Source of the DNA: Stromatinia cepivora
Lineage: Eukaryota > Ascomycota > Leotiomycetes > Helotiales > Sclerotiniaceae
Direction: 5' to 3'
Length of the DNA: 64,000 nt
Assembly: GCA_014898415.1 (NCBI GenBank)
Contig: RCTD01000023.1
Location: 806,001-870,000 of the forward strand
Both the position numbers and the translations under genes were made by a program. The notes under the pieces were generated by a model. It did no database searches, had not been told where the DNA came from, and worked only from the letters and a program-made list of their open reading frames with translations. This document shows, in pieces, positions 1 through 10,663 of the stretch (position 1 is its first letter; the number at the start of each line of letters is the position of its first letter).

Positions 1-983
1 ACTCATACTGCTCGAGTTCTCGAAGGCGTCGTTGGCTATTTCGATATACACACTGATAAGATTCATGGTGAACCACCGACTACGGCATCCTCAAATACAT
101 CTGATGGATCGAAACGCCGATGGAGATTCGGCGCTCCATGGCACCGGAGATTATCTGACCACTCGATATCGGCAACTAGTTCTATATGTGATCTATTGGC
201 TGGAAAAACACCAATGGGGACACCAAAATCTGGATCTCGTTATATTGGCACAGCAGGGAAATCTTATGTGAAAGGTGATTGATCTAGAGCGAACTGATAT
301 GCGAGACTCTATGTTGACACCTCCAGTTGAAATATCGGACCATGATGCACCTACTTTTCTACCGTCTGTAAGTGCCCTTGTTGTCACTATCTTCGCCGCT
401 GCAATTTTGCGATCTCCAATAGTCACTTCACATCTCACCTGATCAGAGCCATAAGCCCCGGGCTTAACTATACTGTGCGGGATATGAATTAACAGCACGA
501 ACCTAGGAAGCACAACGCCACGACACACCGCAATGGTCCCCCAAGCGAGAACGGCGTGGCTTTCTTCCAAACATATTTCCGTACGAGAGCGAGCACAAAG
601 TTTCGGACAAACCTAGTATCGGTGGGACGAGACCGCGACGCGACACGAATCGTTCGGCCTTGCGAAACCTCCTGAAAACCCCAACACTGTTGACTCCTGG
701 GAGTCGTCGTGAATCGTCAGATTCCGAAAAATGTTCTACGTTGAGGGGATCTTCGACTGTGAAATGTTCTGCATCGCAACATATCCCAAAAGCCCAGCAT
801 TTCGAACTTAACGTCCCCGATCACTTACCTAACAGTCCTCTCTGTCCAGCGAACCCTCTGCATACAAGCAAAGGCCAGGGAATATGTCCATTGCATGGCC
901 GCGGCAAAAGCAGAGGTCCTTCGCCTAATACCAGTAGAAGTCATACACCTGATATTGAGATAGTAGTGACGGCATCAGATTGA
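1..983 (+). CDS. Unrecognised protein, 3' part only, with an apparent 1-nt frameshift
   Basis: The gene enters from outside the window. Frame 1 is open from base 1 to a TGA at 280-282 and reads as a Ser/Thr/Gly/Arg-rich, probably disordered segment. The coding sense continues in frame 2 from about 275 (VIDLERTDMRDSMLTPPVE...) to a GTAAGT donor at 368. A 139-nt phase-0 intron ends at 506 (CCTAG), and the last exon runs 507-983. Joining frames 1 and 2 needs loss of one G in AAAGGTGATT near 274-275; I found no intron that would do it. The C-terminus carries a spaced Cys/His motif (CPANP-x-H-x6-G-x-CPLHGR) at about 837-902. Function is not recognised. It could be a pseudogene or contain a one-base sequencing error. 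Confidence 0.6.
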
Positions 984-1432
984 AATTGGAAAGGGCCATC
1001 CTGAGCTTGGTTGCTGGATAAAGACGTACAGGAATCCATGGACTAACAGCCAGCGGGTGTAGATTGGCAACTGTATCGTAGTCACTAAATTGAGCGAATT
1101 TCTGCATACTATTCTGCCTTTATATCGTAGTTCGTAGCTTGAACATCCGTAAACAAACATTTCGTAATCAGATTTACATACACCTCGATTTCTTTAAAAA
1201 TCTTGTGACAGCGCTCATATTCAATACGGTTCGCTCGTACAGGGGTGAATTTTTACAGCCGAGAACATTCAATTCGCTTATGGTTCAAGTCGGCAGCCGT
1301 AATTTCTTTGGGATCGCGACAAGCTGCAAGAGCGAGCTCTTGCTCACCTTTCAGCAATCTTGCTTTCTCTTCCATCCAAGTAAAAATAACCAAAAGCCAT
1401 CTCATATTGTAGCATCAATCGAATTGACCATA
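984..1432. other. Spacer between the first gene and CDC73
   Basis: It holds the 3' flank of the first gene and the promoter and leader of CDC73, with a pyrimidine-rich patch at about 1358-1378. The reading frame of CDC73 is open upstream of its ATG but contains no in-frame ATG, so it is not counted as coding. I see no other feature. Confidence 0.5.
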
Positions 1433-2775
1433 ATGTCAGCTTCCGATCAAGACCCTTTACTCCTCTTGCGCCAATCAATCGCTTCAGAAAGTCCTTGTAT
1501 ACCCACCACCACAGAAGATGGCTCTTCGGCATCCTCAGTAGACCTGAGTTTAGCAACAGCAACCTACTTGCATTTCACCTCGCCCCTTCAAGTATCGATT
1601 CCACTTACGACACCTACACGTTTCATATCCTCTGATAAACCTGTGAATCTTCGCAGCATCTACTTTGCGTGGCAGCAACGCGAACTTGCGATCCCGGAAT
1701 ATAATGCCTCGTCAACGGCATTGAGCGCGCAACTCGCAGGAGAGGGTGGCGCTGGTGGTGAAATTCAAAATTTGTCGTTTGTGGAACGTTTGGATCTCAT
1801 TACGTGGTTGGAGGGCGCGTCGGATGAATCGCAATATATTAAGCCTTTAGCTTCGGATACGTCAAATGCGACAGCGTCGGCACAGGTTGCTTCTGGGGCG
1901 GCTGGGGGAATAGTACCAGTTACCAGTGGTGCTGGGGGAAGGCAGGGGAAAAATATTGATCCTAGGCTGGTGGAGATTTATAATGGCGAGAGGAGGATGG
2001 GAGATAGGAATAGTGTGTTGAGAGGGATCAAACCTACGGTATGTGCTTGTCGCCATGTCTTAATCTATGCAAGAACTACAATTTGTGAGGTTGAAAACTA
2101 ACTAATTTAATGTAGGATTTCTCTCATGTCCGCAAACTGGCATCGCCATTCCTCTCACGCAAATCTTCACACTCTGCCGCACAAAATCTTGCAAACAACC
2201 CAGCACTCGCCCATAACCTTAAAGCTCCCGTCCGCCGCCCAGATCCCATCATACTTCTCTCTCCATCCGCTTCTTCTATTCTTCGCATGTCTAATATCAA
2301 ATCATTCCTTGAGGGCGGCGCATTCATCCCTCCAGATTCTGCAAGTTCTACGTCCAGCTCCTCGGCCTCAATCCTACATATTTCACGTTTTATACCTTCC
2401 ATAGATCCTGCGCGACCAATTCGTTTCATTATTGTGGATACACCAGAGCAATTCAAGCCCGAATATTGGTCGAGAGTCGTGGCTGTCTTCACTACTGGCC
2501 AGATTTGGCAATTTAAGAGCTACAAATGGCCACAGCCTACAGATTTATTCAGGAACACCCTAGGCTTATTTGTAGGATTCAGAGGAGAAAGTCTACCGGA
2601 TACAGTTAAGGGATGGGGAAGTGGAGTCTTGGCTTCGCAAGTTGAAAGATGGACTCCACAAGCAGGTCCGGCCAGTAGGTGGAGGGATAAGGAAGTCGTG
2701 GAGAATATTTGGAAGGCGATTGAAGGGAACATGAAGGCTAGGGGTTGGAGGAGGGATTCTGGACCGGTTAACTGA
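1433..2775 (+). CDS. CDC73: Paf1 complex subunit Cdc73 (parafibromin homologue)
   Basis: Cdc73 is a subunit of the nuclear Paf1 complex, which travels with RNA polymerase II and promotes elongation and co-transcriptional histone modification. There are two exons, 1433-2038 and 2116-2775, with a 77-nt phase-0 intron (GTATGT...TGTAG), giving 421 aa; yeast Cdc73 is 393 aa. The C-terminal Ras-like domain typical of the family is clear in exon 2: PIRFIIVDTPEQFKPEYW, then VVAVFTTGQIWQFKSYKW, then LFVGFRGE and W-x-VxxFWxxIE-like residues near the end. The middle linker (about residues 145-190) is Ala/Gly/Ser-rich and poorly conserved in the family. The ATG at 1433 is the first in frame after the leader, and the N-terminal DPLLLLRQSI stretch fits known family starts. 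Confidence 0.95.
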
Positions 2776-3405
2776 GGTGAAACAAAGAGGAAAGGAGTAG
2801 ATATTTGTAAAGAGCGGTTCGTCGCGAATGAATAAAATTGGCGCTCAGGAGTTACTACTAGTTGATCTGGGAAGAAGGGCATCAGGAGATTCCATGAATT
2901 GGTTGGTAAATGGTGGAGCATGTGTGATAAACATAGTCTTCAAAGGCGTAGAGGTTTATTATATTTGATAAATCGTAGGATCACAAGATGAACCTCAAGT
3001 TGCATTTCAGAGCTGAGAGTTGGGGTTGCCATTTGTACCATACACAAATTTTGGAGGTGAAGATAACAAAATTTTTTGAACCTAAAATCACGTATTGAAA
3101 GAATTTCTATGCCATTCAGATGTTTCCTTCAGGGTCCATCAATTTTAGGGAATTCCTCAAATTATGGACCGACTTTTCAAATTTTAAGGTTCAACAGTTC
3201 CCCGTCGGCCGGACAGAATTGTCCTCCCCTTCCTTTAATCCCGCGTCATAATTCTTCGTATACGGCCGGCTTCCCTCTAACATCAACAACAATCGCTACA
3301 TACATTAAGTTTTAATTAAGGTGCTTAATCAGAACACAAAAAGTTCTCTCTTATACACAATCTCCGGATACAATGTGATGCTCTTTACCACAGGAACAAT
3401 CCACG
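2776..3405. other. Spacer between CDC73 and the RBR ligase
   Basis: An AATAAA at 2831-2836, about 55 nt past the CDC73 stop, is a plausible polyadenylation signal. The remainder is the promoter and leader of the RBR ligase gene. No further coding signal is visible. Confidence 0.5.
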
Positions 3406-5493
3406 ATGATGGTGTTCTCGGGAATTCTCAGGTCAACCAACCAAAACACTTCTCATCCTTCAGCCACAGCCACCCTTGATTCAACATCACATCAACCTAC
3501 ATCAACTTCTAATGATAGAGGAAGAAGTACTTCACCTACAGCGACAGTGATAGCAACAGCGGCATCTGCGTTTGCGGATCCAGCAGGGAGTCAATATATC
3601 CGAGCGAAGGAAAACCTTCCACCCCTAGATGCCGAAATACCCGATCTTCGCGAGTTAAACCAGAGCCTTGAAGCGCTTGCGGCTATCTTCCCCGATGTTC
3701 AAGTCGAGGTGTTTCGCGAGATGCTCTCGAGCTTTGAAGAAGAATCTAGATTGGCTGTCGTGACTGAAGCTCTGCTTAAACATAAGATGACATATGTGAG
3801 GGGACGATATAGGGTCGCGTCGAAGGAGAAAGAAAAAGAGAAGGCTGCTGGTAATGAGGGCGAGGCTAATAAACAGGACTTGAAGGGCCATGTGCCTGTA
3901 GAAGAGAAGTTCAGGACAGAAGGATACAAAAGGGCTGTAAGGACAGTGGTATACCATGAATTTAAGGGTCTGCCGCGATCCACGATCAATGCAGTGTTGG
4001 CGGAACGTAACCATTCGTATACATTGGCTCGACCCACACTTGTCGACTTGTCTTCGAAGTCTTGGCGGTTTACCATATCATCATTCTTCTCTCGTCGAAA
4101 GCCTCTGACGGCGGTCGAAGCAGGGCATCATCCTCTTGTGGTTTGGCAGTCAACTGGGCAAGGCTCTATAGTACCAACTATCAAGACTACGGGATCGCCG
4201 GAATTGGATAAAGAACTATTTGATTCTCTTATTATACCATTGCAGGAACGAGAATTATTGGAACGAGAGGAGAAAGATCATGCTCTGGCGCTCGAAATAA
4301 ACAATCATGAGGCAGAAGAACAGGATGCCTTGCACGACTGTGGATGTTGTTATACTGCATATGCATTTGAAGAACTCTCTGCATGTGATATTGGAGGTCA
4401 TTTCATATGCTTTCAGTGTATCAGACATGCAGGTAATGAAGCTATTTTTGGACAAGGATGGCAAAGGAACATTGATCTCAACGGTGGAACACTAAGATGC
4501 CTTGCGGCCATGACGGATGAATGCAAAGGATGCATTCCGCAAGAGCAGGTGCGACGAGCCTTTCTCGAAGATAAGGGCGAGGAGATTCTGCGGAAGCTTG
4601 ACGAACGTCTAATCGAAGACAGTCTCATGAGAACTGGACTGCCACTTATACGTTGTCCATTCTGCAATTATGCCGAGATTGACGAGATATATCTCCCAGA
4701 GTCGCAGCGATCTTGGCGTTTGAAACGACTTGGCCCATCATCTATCTATACTGTTCTAATTTTGGTTTTGAGCGTTGGCATGATACCCTTCCTTTTACCG
4801 TTTTGTATTCTTTTTTCTTTCTTGTTTTTATGTCTCTCCTCGAAACGGACATTCGGCGACTATGCTGTCGAGCAATTCAAGGATTCTATTATTCGTTTGC
4901 GTAGGAAGCAACATGGTCTCAAATTCGTTTGTCAAAACCAACGATGTGGGAGATCTTCCTGTATTTCATGCTCGAAAGCATGGAACGATATCCATATCTG
5001 TCACGAGTCTTCTCTACTTGCCCTAAGAACGCAAGTCGAGCTTGCAATGTCCCTGGCGATCAAACGTACCTGCCCGCGCTGCAACACATCATTTGTGAAG
5101 TCTTCAGGTTGCAATAAATTAACCTGTGTTTGCGGATATCAAATGTGTTATGTTTGTCGCAAGGATATTGGGTCCGGGGAAGGGTATCGGCATTTCTGTG
5201 AACACTTTCGACCAAATGGTGGAAGGCGTTGTACGGAGTGCTCAAAGTGCGATTTATATCGATGTGAGGATGATGAGGTTGTGGTTAAGAAGGCCAAAGA
5301 AAAGGCAGAAAGGGAATGGATGGACAAGGAGGGTGGGGGTATAGGTGGTGATGAGAAATTCCGAAAGGTACTGGAGCAGAAATGGAAGAAGGGGAGGGAT
5401 ATTGCTTGGTGGGAGGGCGACGGATGGTGGCAATGGAGTTTGCCAAATGGTGAGCAAATACTTGATGCTATGGTCGAGGCTGTTATTGAATGA
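3406..5493 (+). CDS. RBR-type E3 ubiquitin ligase, RNF216/Triad3-like
   Basis: Single exon, 695 aa. An N-terminal CUE-like helix bundle (about residues 82-125: LEALAAIFPDVQ...) could bind ubiquitin. It is followed by RING1 (from Cys312, CGCCYTAYAFEELSACDIGG), an IBR whose first CxxC is Cys417-Cys420 (CPFC), and RING2 from Cys556 (CPRCNTSFVKSSGCNKLTC). By analogy to RNF216, Cys574 in GCNKLTC is the catalytic cysteine that forms the ubiquitin thioester. The tail CYVCRKDIG...YRHFCEH...RCTECSKCDLY matches the RNF216 extension closely. A strongly hydrophobic stretch at about residues 446-478 sits inside the IBR, between its first CxxC pair and the later cysteines, and could be a membrane hairpin. 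Substrates are unknown. Confidence 0.9.
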   Translation: MMVFSGILRSTNQNTSHPSATATLDSTSHQPTSTSNDRGRSTSPTATVIATAASAFADPAGSQYIRAKENLPPLDAEIPDLRELNQSLEALAAIFPDVQVEVFREMLSSFEEESRLAVVTEALLKHKMTYVRGRYRVASKEKEKEKAAGNEGEANKQDLKGHVPVEEKFRTEGYKRAVRTVVYHEFKGLPRSTINAVLAERNHSYTLARPTLVDLSSKSWRFTISSFFSRRKPLTAVEAGHHPLVVWQSTGQGSIVPTIKTTGSPELDKELFDSLIIPLQERELLEREEKDHALALEINNHEAEEQDALHDCGCCYTAYAFEELSACDIGGHFICFQCIRHAGNEAIFGQGWQRNIDLNGGTLRCLAAMTDECKGCIPQEQVRRAFLEDKGEEILRKLDERLIEDSLMRTGLPLIRCPFCNYAEIDEIYLPESQRSWRLKRLGPSSIYTVLILVLSVGMIPFLLPFCILFSFLFLCLSSKRTFGDYAVEQFKDSIIRLRRKQHGLKFVCQNQRCGRSSCISCSKAWNDIHICHESSLLALRTQVELAMSLAIKRTCPRCNTSFVKSSGCNKLTCVCGYQMCYVCRKDIGSGEGYRHFCEHFRPNGGRRCTECSKCDLYRCEDDEVVVKKAKEKAEREWMDKEGGGIGGDEKFRKVLEQKWKKGRDIAWWEGDGWWQWSLPNGEQILDAMVEAVIE

Positions 5494-6105
5494 TCACGCG
5501 TGTGGGATAGGCACTTTATGATTATTGGGGCATACGGATATCGGTGGGTAATCCAATATTGGATTAGGAATAGGTATGGGGAGGGATAGGATTGAATATG
5601 CGGGAGCGAAGCGAGTGGGAGTTTTTTGGGGGAAACGGATTAGCGAGTGATATCGATATTTAAGATAATGAGTAGTTATACTGCCGAATTAAAACTTCAT
5701 GGTGAAAATTACATTTGAGCTTTGAGGGAAGACTTTGGGGTATTCAGGAGAATACAAGCAAACTGGGGATATCGTTTAATTGGATATTCTTTCCCTTCCT
5801 TTTGAGCATGTGATGGCGTTTGCATTTTATACAGGATACAGGATACAGGATACATATTCTAAGATATCCATAATATCCTGTAATTATTCACTTAGAATAT
5901 GAACCGGGTACCTACAAAGTTTTCAATTATAGGACAAGCCATGAAGGGCTTTGGAGTTGATTTATTAAAAGCTAGTTGAATCAACTCTACTCTGCGTATA
6001 CGAATCAGCCTTATTCAAACTATAGCATGGTCTGTGCATACGAGGCTAGCTATCTAGGCATCATCTCAGCCTTCAGCAAGACTACCCTCACTCCATCTAC
6101 ACACC
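5494..6105. other. Spacer between the RBR ligase and SEH1
   Basis: 3' flank of the RBR ligase and promoter of SEH1. It holds a small heptamer tandem repeat (listed separately). No gene is visible. Confidence 0.5.
5831..5854. repeat. Heptamer tandem repeat (ACAGGAT)3
   Basis: Three perfect copies of ACAGGAT followed by ACA, about 250 nt upstream of SEH1. A short simple repeat with no assigned role. Confidence 0.85.
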
Positions 6106-7362
6106 ATGTCTCCAAGCAGAGAAACCACACCACCACCCCAAGAAGGATTTGCTCTCCTGACCTCCACGCACCGCGATTTAGTTGAAGCCACCGCCTTCAA
6201 CAGCTACGGCACGCGTTTCGCAACCGGTTCCGCGGATGGCAAAATAAAAGTCTACAATCGACATCGCGATGGCTCTTGGAATCTATGCGATACATGGGGC
6301 GCACATAATGGCGGCGAAGTCTTAGAATTACAATGGCTACCGCCCACTATCCATCCCAATCTCATTGCGTCTATTGGTACTGATGGGCGTTTTAAGCTTT
6401 GGGTTGAAGATCCGACGTTGCCTTCTAATAAGGGACGTAGATTTAATTCGCATAATAATCGTCCGGTTTGGGAGACGAGATCGCATACGCGCGCGCCTTT
6501 TTTGAGTTTTTCTATCAAACATAATACCGAGATTAGACATACGTATATTGCGTTATTGGATCGCGATGCGCAGTTGATAGTGTATGAGAATGAGGAGCCG
6601 GAAAATATGACCTCGTGGACAGAACTTGATCGAGTTAATGTTTGTGAGAAGCCTACTCGTGGTGAGGAAGTTAGTTTTAAGGTGGCTTTTGATCCGAATC
6701 TTGAGCCGTGCTATCGAGCTATTAAGGAAGGGGTCCCGAGAGATGCGTTGGGCCTGGTGGTCGCTAGTATGCATAAAGCGAGTATATGGAGAACGAAGGA
6801 GATTTCGCATACGGTTAGTCTTGGGAGTGCAAGTACGAAGGAACTCTATCTAGCGGCGGAGTTGAGGGGGCATCGGGGATTGGTGAGGGATGTGGCGTGG
6901 GCGGCAGGGAATATTAGGGGGTGGGATGAGGTTGCTACGGCGTGTAAGGATGGTGTTGTGAGAGTGTTTCGGGTGTTGGCTGGTAGAGAAGCTGAGGGAA
7001 TGGGAGGAAGGAGTAGCGATTTTGAGAAAGTGCCCGAGAAAATTGTTGCACGAAGTTCGGTGCACATGGCAATGGAGAATGGGGCCAAAAATATTCCTTC
7101 GGGCATTGGTGCAGGCTTAGCAGGCCAAAGAATAAATCGGAATAGACAGCAAGAAGCTCAAGGTAGGGATGGAGCGGTCATTCATGCAGTGAAGGAAATC
7201 TCGAGGTTAGAAGTAGATCGAGCGCCTGTCTGGAAGGTGGAATTTGATGCCGATGGACAGTTGTTGGGGTCTACGGGTGATGATGGGAAGTTAATGATGT
7301 GGAGGAGGGAACCGACAGGTGTCTGGAGTAAGAGTGCAGAATTGGCGATGAATAGAGCTTGA
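6106..7362 (+). CDS. SEH1: Nucleoporin Seh1 (WD40 repeat; Nup84 and SEA/GATOR2 complexes)
   Basis: Seh1 is a beta-propeller shared by the nuclear-pore Y (Nup84) complex and the vacuolar SEA/GATOR2 complex that regulates TORC1. Single exon, 418 aa. WD-type blades are visible: LVEATAFNSYGTRFATGSAD-like at about residues 25-50, GGEVLELQWLPP then ASIGTDGRFKLW near 70-105, a Seh1-characteristic middle with SWTELDRVNVC, GHRGLVRDVAW...VATACKDGVVRVFRV at about 250-300, and a last blade APVWKVEFDADGQLLGSTGDDGKLMMW near the C-terminus. The Ala/Gly/Asn-rich insert before the last blade (about residues 320-365) is a loop typical of fungal orthologues. Sec13 is the main alternative, but the blade sequences and length favour Seh1. 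The ATG at 6106 is the first in frame. Confidence 0.92.
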   Translation: MSPSRETTPPPQEGFALLTSTHRDLVEATAFNSYGTRFATGSADGKIKVYNRHRDGSWNLCDTWGAHNGGEVLELQWLPPTIHPNLIASIGTDGRFKLWVEDPTLPSNKGRRFNSHNNRPVWETRSHTRAPFLSFSIKHNTEIRHTYIALLDRDAQLIVYENEEPENMTSWTELDRVNVCEKPTRGEEVSFKVAFDPNLEPCYRAIKEGVPRDALGLVVASMHKASIWRTKEISHTVSLGSASTKELYLAAELRGHRGLVRDVAWAAGNIRGWDEVATACKDGVVRVFRVLAGREAEGMGGRSSDFEKVPEKIVARSSVHMAMENGAKNIPSGIGAGLAGQRINRNRQQEAQGRDGAVIHAVKEISRLEVDRAPVWKVEFDADGQLLGSTGDDGKLMMWRREPTGVWSKSAELAMNRA

Positions 7363-7900
7363 TGGAAATTTATGATTTCAGTTAAGAGAGAGATGGGTTG
7401 GGATATCAAGTCCCTTGTTTGGAGTTATCGATGGAGTTCGTCTGGGGATTATTTAGAGAGATACCGTTTTGGGGGGCTGGAGTCAAGGCGTTGAGAAGAG
7501 GAAATTTCGCCTGAATGTTTTGGTGGGATGGAGAACATTCATAAAAATAAGATGATTTTAACATTTTTTAACAATTGCGATTTTATGCACATTTCAAATC
7601 TCATCCCTACTCCTTAAATAGCTCGCGTAGATCTCCTTACCCGATTTTACACACTATGGAAATCATTCAAGTGGCATGCAGCGAACCCCACTAGCCTCGT
7701 CATCTATTTTCCTCAGCCCTGAAGACCGACCCACCCATAAATCATGCGATATGAAATCGTGTCTTCTCAGCCTCGCGCAAGGCTCGTATCAGAACAAAAA
7801 TCAAAATAAAAACCACCTATCCCCCAACCTCTCCCCTTACATTTCCACACCCACACCACACCACTCAATTAGAAATGCACCACCCACCCACCCCCTAACC
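7363..7900. other. Spacer between SEH1 and ALG7
   Basis: 3' flank of SEH1 and a C-rich, purine-poor leader just before ALG7. An in-frame ATG at 7676 would extend ALG7 by 75 residues but lies in low-complexity sequence, so I treat this as leader. Confidence 0.45.
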
Positions 7901-9458
7901 ATGAAAAGCAACTCACCCCTCCGCCCCTCCATCTCCTCCCTCACCCTCCGCGAATCCCTCACCCACCTCTCCCTCCTCCTCCTCTGCCTCGCGCTCCTCT
8001 TCAAAACCCTATCACGGGAAAATGGCGAACCGCTCATCGCCTCCCTCGCTTTCAGCGGTATCGCTTTCTCCTCCACATACAGTATGATCCGCTGGCTCGG
8101 ACCGACCTTCCTGCGGGCGGGACTCAAGGGTCGAGATCTCTCGAAGCGCGATCGTAGGGAGATTCCCGAGACGATGGGCGCGGTTTGCGCCGTGGTGTAT
8201 TTGTTGGTTGTTATTGTTTTTATTCCGTTTCCGTTCTATAAGGATATTGTGGCGGCGACGAGTGGCGGTGGGAATAGGGATGTGGTTAGGGAGATGGAGA
8301 TGGAGGTGAGGGCGGATGTTGTGCAGAATGGGAGGTTTTTGCATCGGTTTCCGCATAGTAAGGTGAGGATTTGTGGATTTTTGGATTTGTGATGGGTTGT
8401 GATGTTTGGTGTTGTTCAATTGCATTTTCTATGGGATTGTTTACTCGAATTGGGTTCGGGAAGTCAAGATGAAATATACTGACAAGAATAAACAGCTAGC
8501 ATCCTATCTTTCCGCGGTTCTGTCCCTCCAATCCGTAGTAATTCTTGGAATTGGCGACGATCTCTTCGATATCCGCTGGCGCCATAAATTTTTCATTCCC
8601 GCCATTGCCAGTATCCCCATCCTTATCGTCTATTTTGTCGATTTTGGCGTTACCCAAATCGTCATCCCAATTCCCCTGCAACCCTATCTGGGCGAACTTT
8701 TCCAACTCGGTCCTCTTTACTACGTCTACATGGCCGGGATCGCCATCTTCTGCCCCAACAGCATCAACATCCTCGCCGGCATAAACGGCATCGAAGTATC
8801 CCAATCTCTCGTCATCGCGCTCCTCCTCGTCCTGAACGATACCCTCTACCTCCTAACACCCTACCCCCATCCAGCAACCGACTCGCATCTCTTCTCCCTG
8901 TACATGCTCCTCCCCTTCATCGGGGTCTCCCTCGCCCTCCTCTCGCACAACTGGTACCCATCCTCCGTCTTCGTAGGCGATACCTACTGCTATTTCGCCG
9001 GCATGGTCTTTGCCATCTGCGGCATCCTAGGCCATTTCTCCAAAACCCTCCTCCTCCTCCTCATCCCCCAAACCTTCAATTTCCTCTACAGCACCCCCCA
9101 ACTCTTCCACCTAATCCCCTGTCCCCGCCACCGCCTCCCCCACTACAACCCGCACACCAATCTCCTCGAACCCTCCATCACCCCCTGGCCCCAACCACCC
9201 AAACCGCACCAAGCAGCGCTCCTCCACCTCCTCCACAAACTCCACCTCCTCTCCCTCAAATTCAACAAAGAAGGCAAAATAACCGAAAGTAGTAATTTCA
9301 CTCTCTTGAATTTATGGCTCGTATGGTTTGGACCCAGGAGAGAAGATCGCTTAGCCTTGGAGATTCTGGCCATGCAGGGCGTCTGTGGATTGTTTGGATT
9401 GTTTGTGAGACATCGGTTGGCGTTGTTGATTTTTCAGAGTGATAATTTGAGCGTGTAG
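7901..9458 (+). CDS. ALG7: UDP-GlcNAc:dolichyl-phosphate GlcNAc-1-phosphotransferase
   Basis: This ER enzyme transfers GlcNAc-1-phosphate from UDP-GlcNAc to dolichyl phosphate, the first committed step of N-glycan precursor assembly and the target of tunicamycin. Exons 7901-8362 and 8496-9458 are joined by a 133-nt phase-0 intron with a CTGAC branch point, giving 474 aa (yeast about 448). Family motifs are unmistakable: GLKGRDLSKRDRREIPETMG, then LASYLSAVLSLQSVVILGIG right after the splice, DDLFDIRWRHKF, FVGDTYCYFAGM, and the C-terminal NFTLLNLWLVWFGP...REDRLALE...LFVRHRLALLIF. About ten hydrophobic segments fit the polytopic topology. I chose the ATG at 7901 because it directly precedes the first membrane segment; 7676 is an in-frame alternative. 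Codons are strikingly C-ending around 8800-9250. Confidence 0.95.
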
Positions 9459-10663
9459 ATTTTTTTGGGTTGTGTTTTTATGGGGAACCGGGGGACCAGG
9501 CAGGCATAAATGGGGAGGGAGGGAGGCAGGGAGGGAGATGGGTATATATGTAAGTTGAAGGATGAGAGTTCATGTATTGATAGATAGATTGATTGATAGA
9601 TGTAATTATATGGATATAGATATTCACATATAGCTAGCTAGTACTCATCTGATGTTATGTAATCTTAGCATAGTCATTGGAATTTTAAATCATCAATCAT
9701 CATCTGCAGTCCCTCTTTGTTGAAAACCCTCATCAGTCACAAACAACACGGACACTCACAGACATCAACACAAACAAACAGCAAAGGGAACAAAACACCC
9801 AAGATTCTATGCAAAATGCAAGTTATTATTTAAAATGTTTTTTCTCCCATTCAATAAGGTATCAATTCAATATCATATCAATTCATCCCAATCAATGCAT
9901 ATCAATCCATTCAAAGCCATCCCATCCCATTCATCTTTATCCCAGAGAACCCCACCCACCCACCATCCATCCATCCATCCATCCATCCATCCATCCATCC
10001 ATTTTCAAGGGGACCATTTCGATAGAAATTAGCCTTCGTAGCATTCATTCAAGGAATGACCAAGTAGAATTCCACCCATCTACTCCCGAGCCTATCCATT
10101 CATCCATTTAAACATTCATCCTGTAGCGCTACGGACTAGCTAAAGCCAGCCATCAGAAGCAGCTAGCTTAGTGTATCGGGAATAGGATACCTCCCAAGAT
10201 TTTTTTCAACATCAACACGTCCTCCCAAAGGTGATCCGTCAATCATCATCAACAAAGAAGCTACTGGTACAATAAAGTTAGGTGAGGAAGGTATTTTGTT
10301 TTGCCATCGCCTGATGCAAGAAAGGGTTTCAGAGAAAATAAAGAAAAGTCCATTGCAACAAGCAGCAATAAAAACACCTATGGGATTCGACGAGTGCCGT
10401 CGAAAGACATTGATGAATGATCCGTGATGATCAGCATTAGAACAAAAAAACAAAAAAAATGAAGTAATTGAAACTTCTGGACTCCGCCCCAATGTTTACG
10501 CCACGCCCCTCGACCTTATAGTAAAGATCATATCCCAAACCCATTTTGAACCCAAATGATACCGGCCACCGGTCCCAAACGCTCAACAGCTGGAAAACCC
10601 ACGCCGAAGTAGAAAGACAGACGAGGCAATAAAACACGCATGAAGCGAGGTCTAAACTGTATG
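9459..10663. other. Spacer between convergent ALG7 and SET3 genes
   Basis: Both flanking genes end here, so it is 3' sequence for both. It holds purine-rich G/A runs at about 9510-9540, GATA-type simple repeats at about 9577-9602 and a (CCAT)n microsatellite. Open frames through the CCAT repeat are low-complexity artefacts. Confidence 0.5.
9963..10002. repeat. (CCAT)n microsatellite, about 10 units
   Basis: Perfect CCAT units in the ALG7-SET3 spacer. It is the reverse-complement motif of the much longer array at 31535-31749. Confidence 0.95.

Noticed and set aside
9809..10111. 100-codon frame with IHPS repeats
   Set aside because: Driven by the CCAT microsatellite and flanking A/T-rich sequence.
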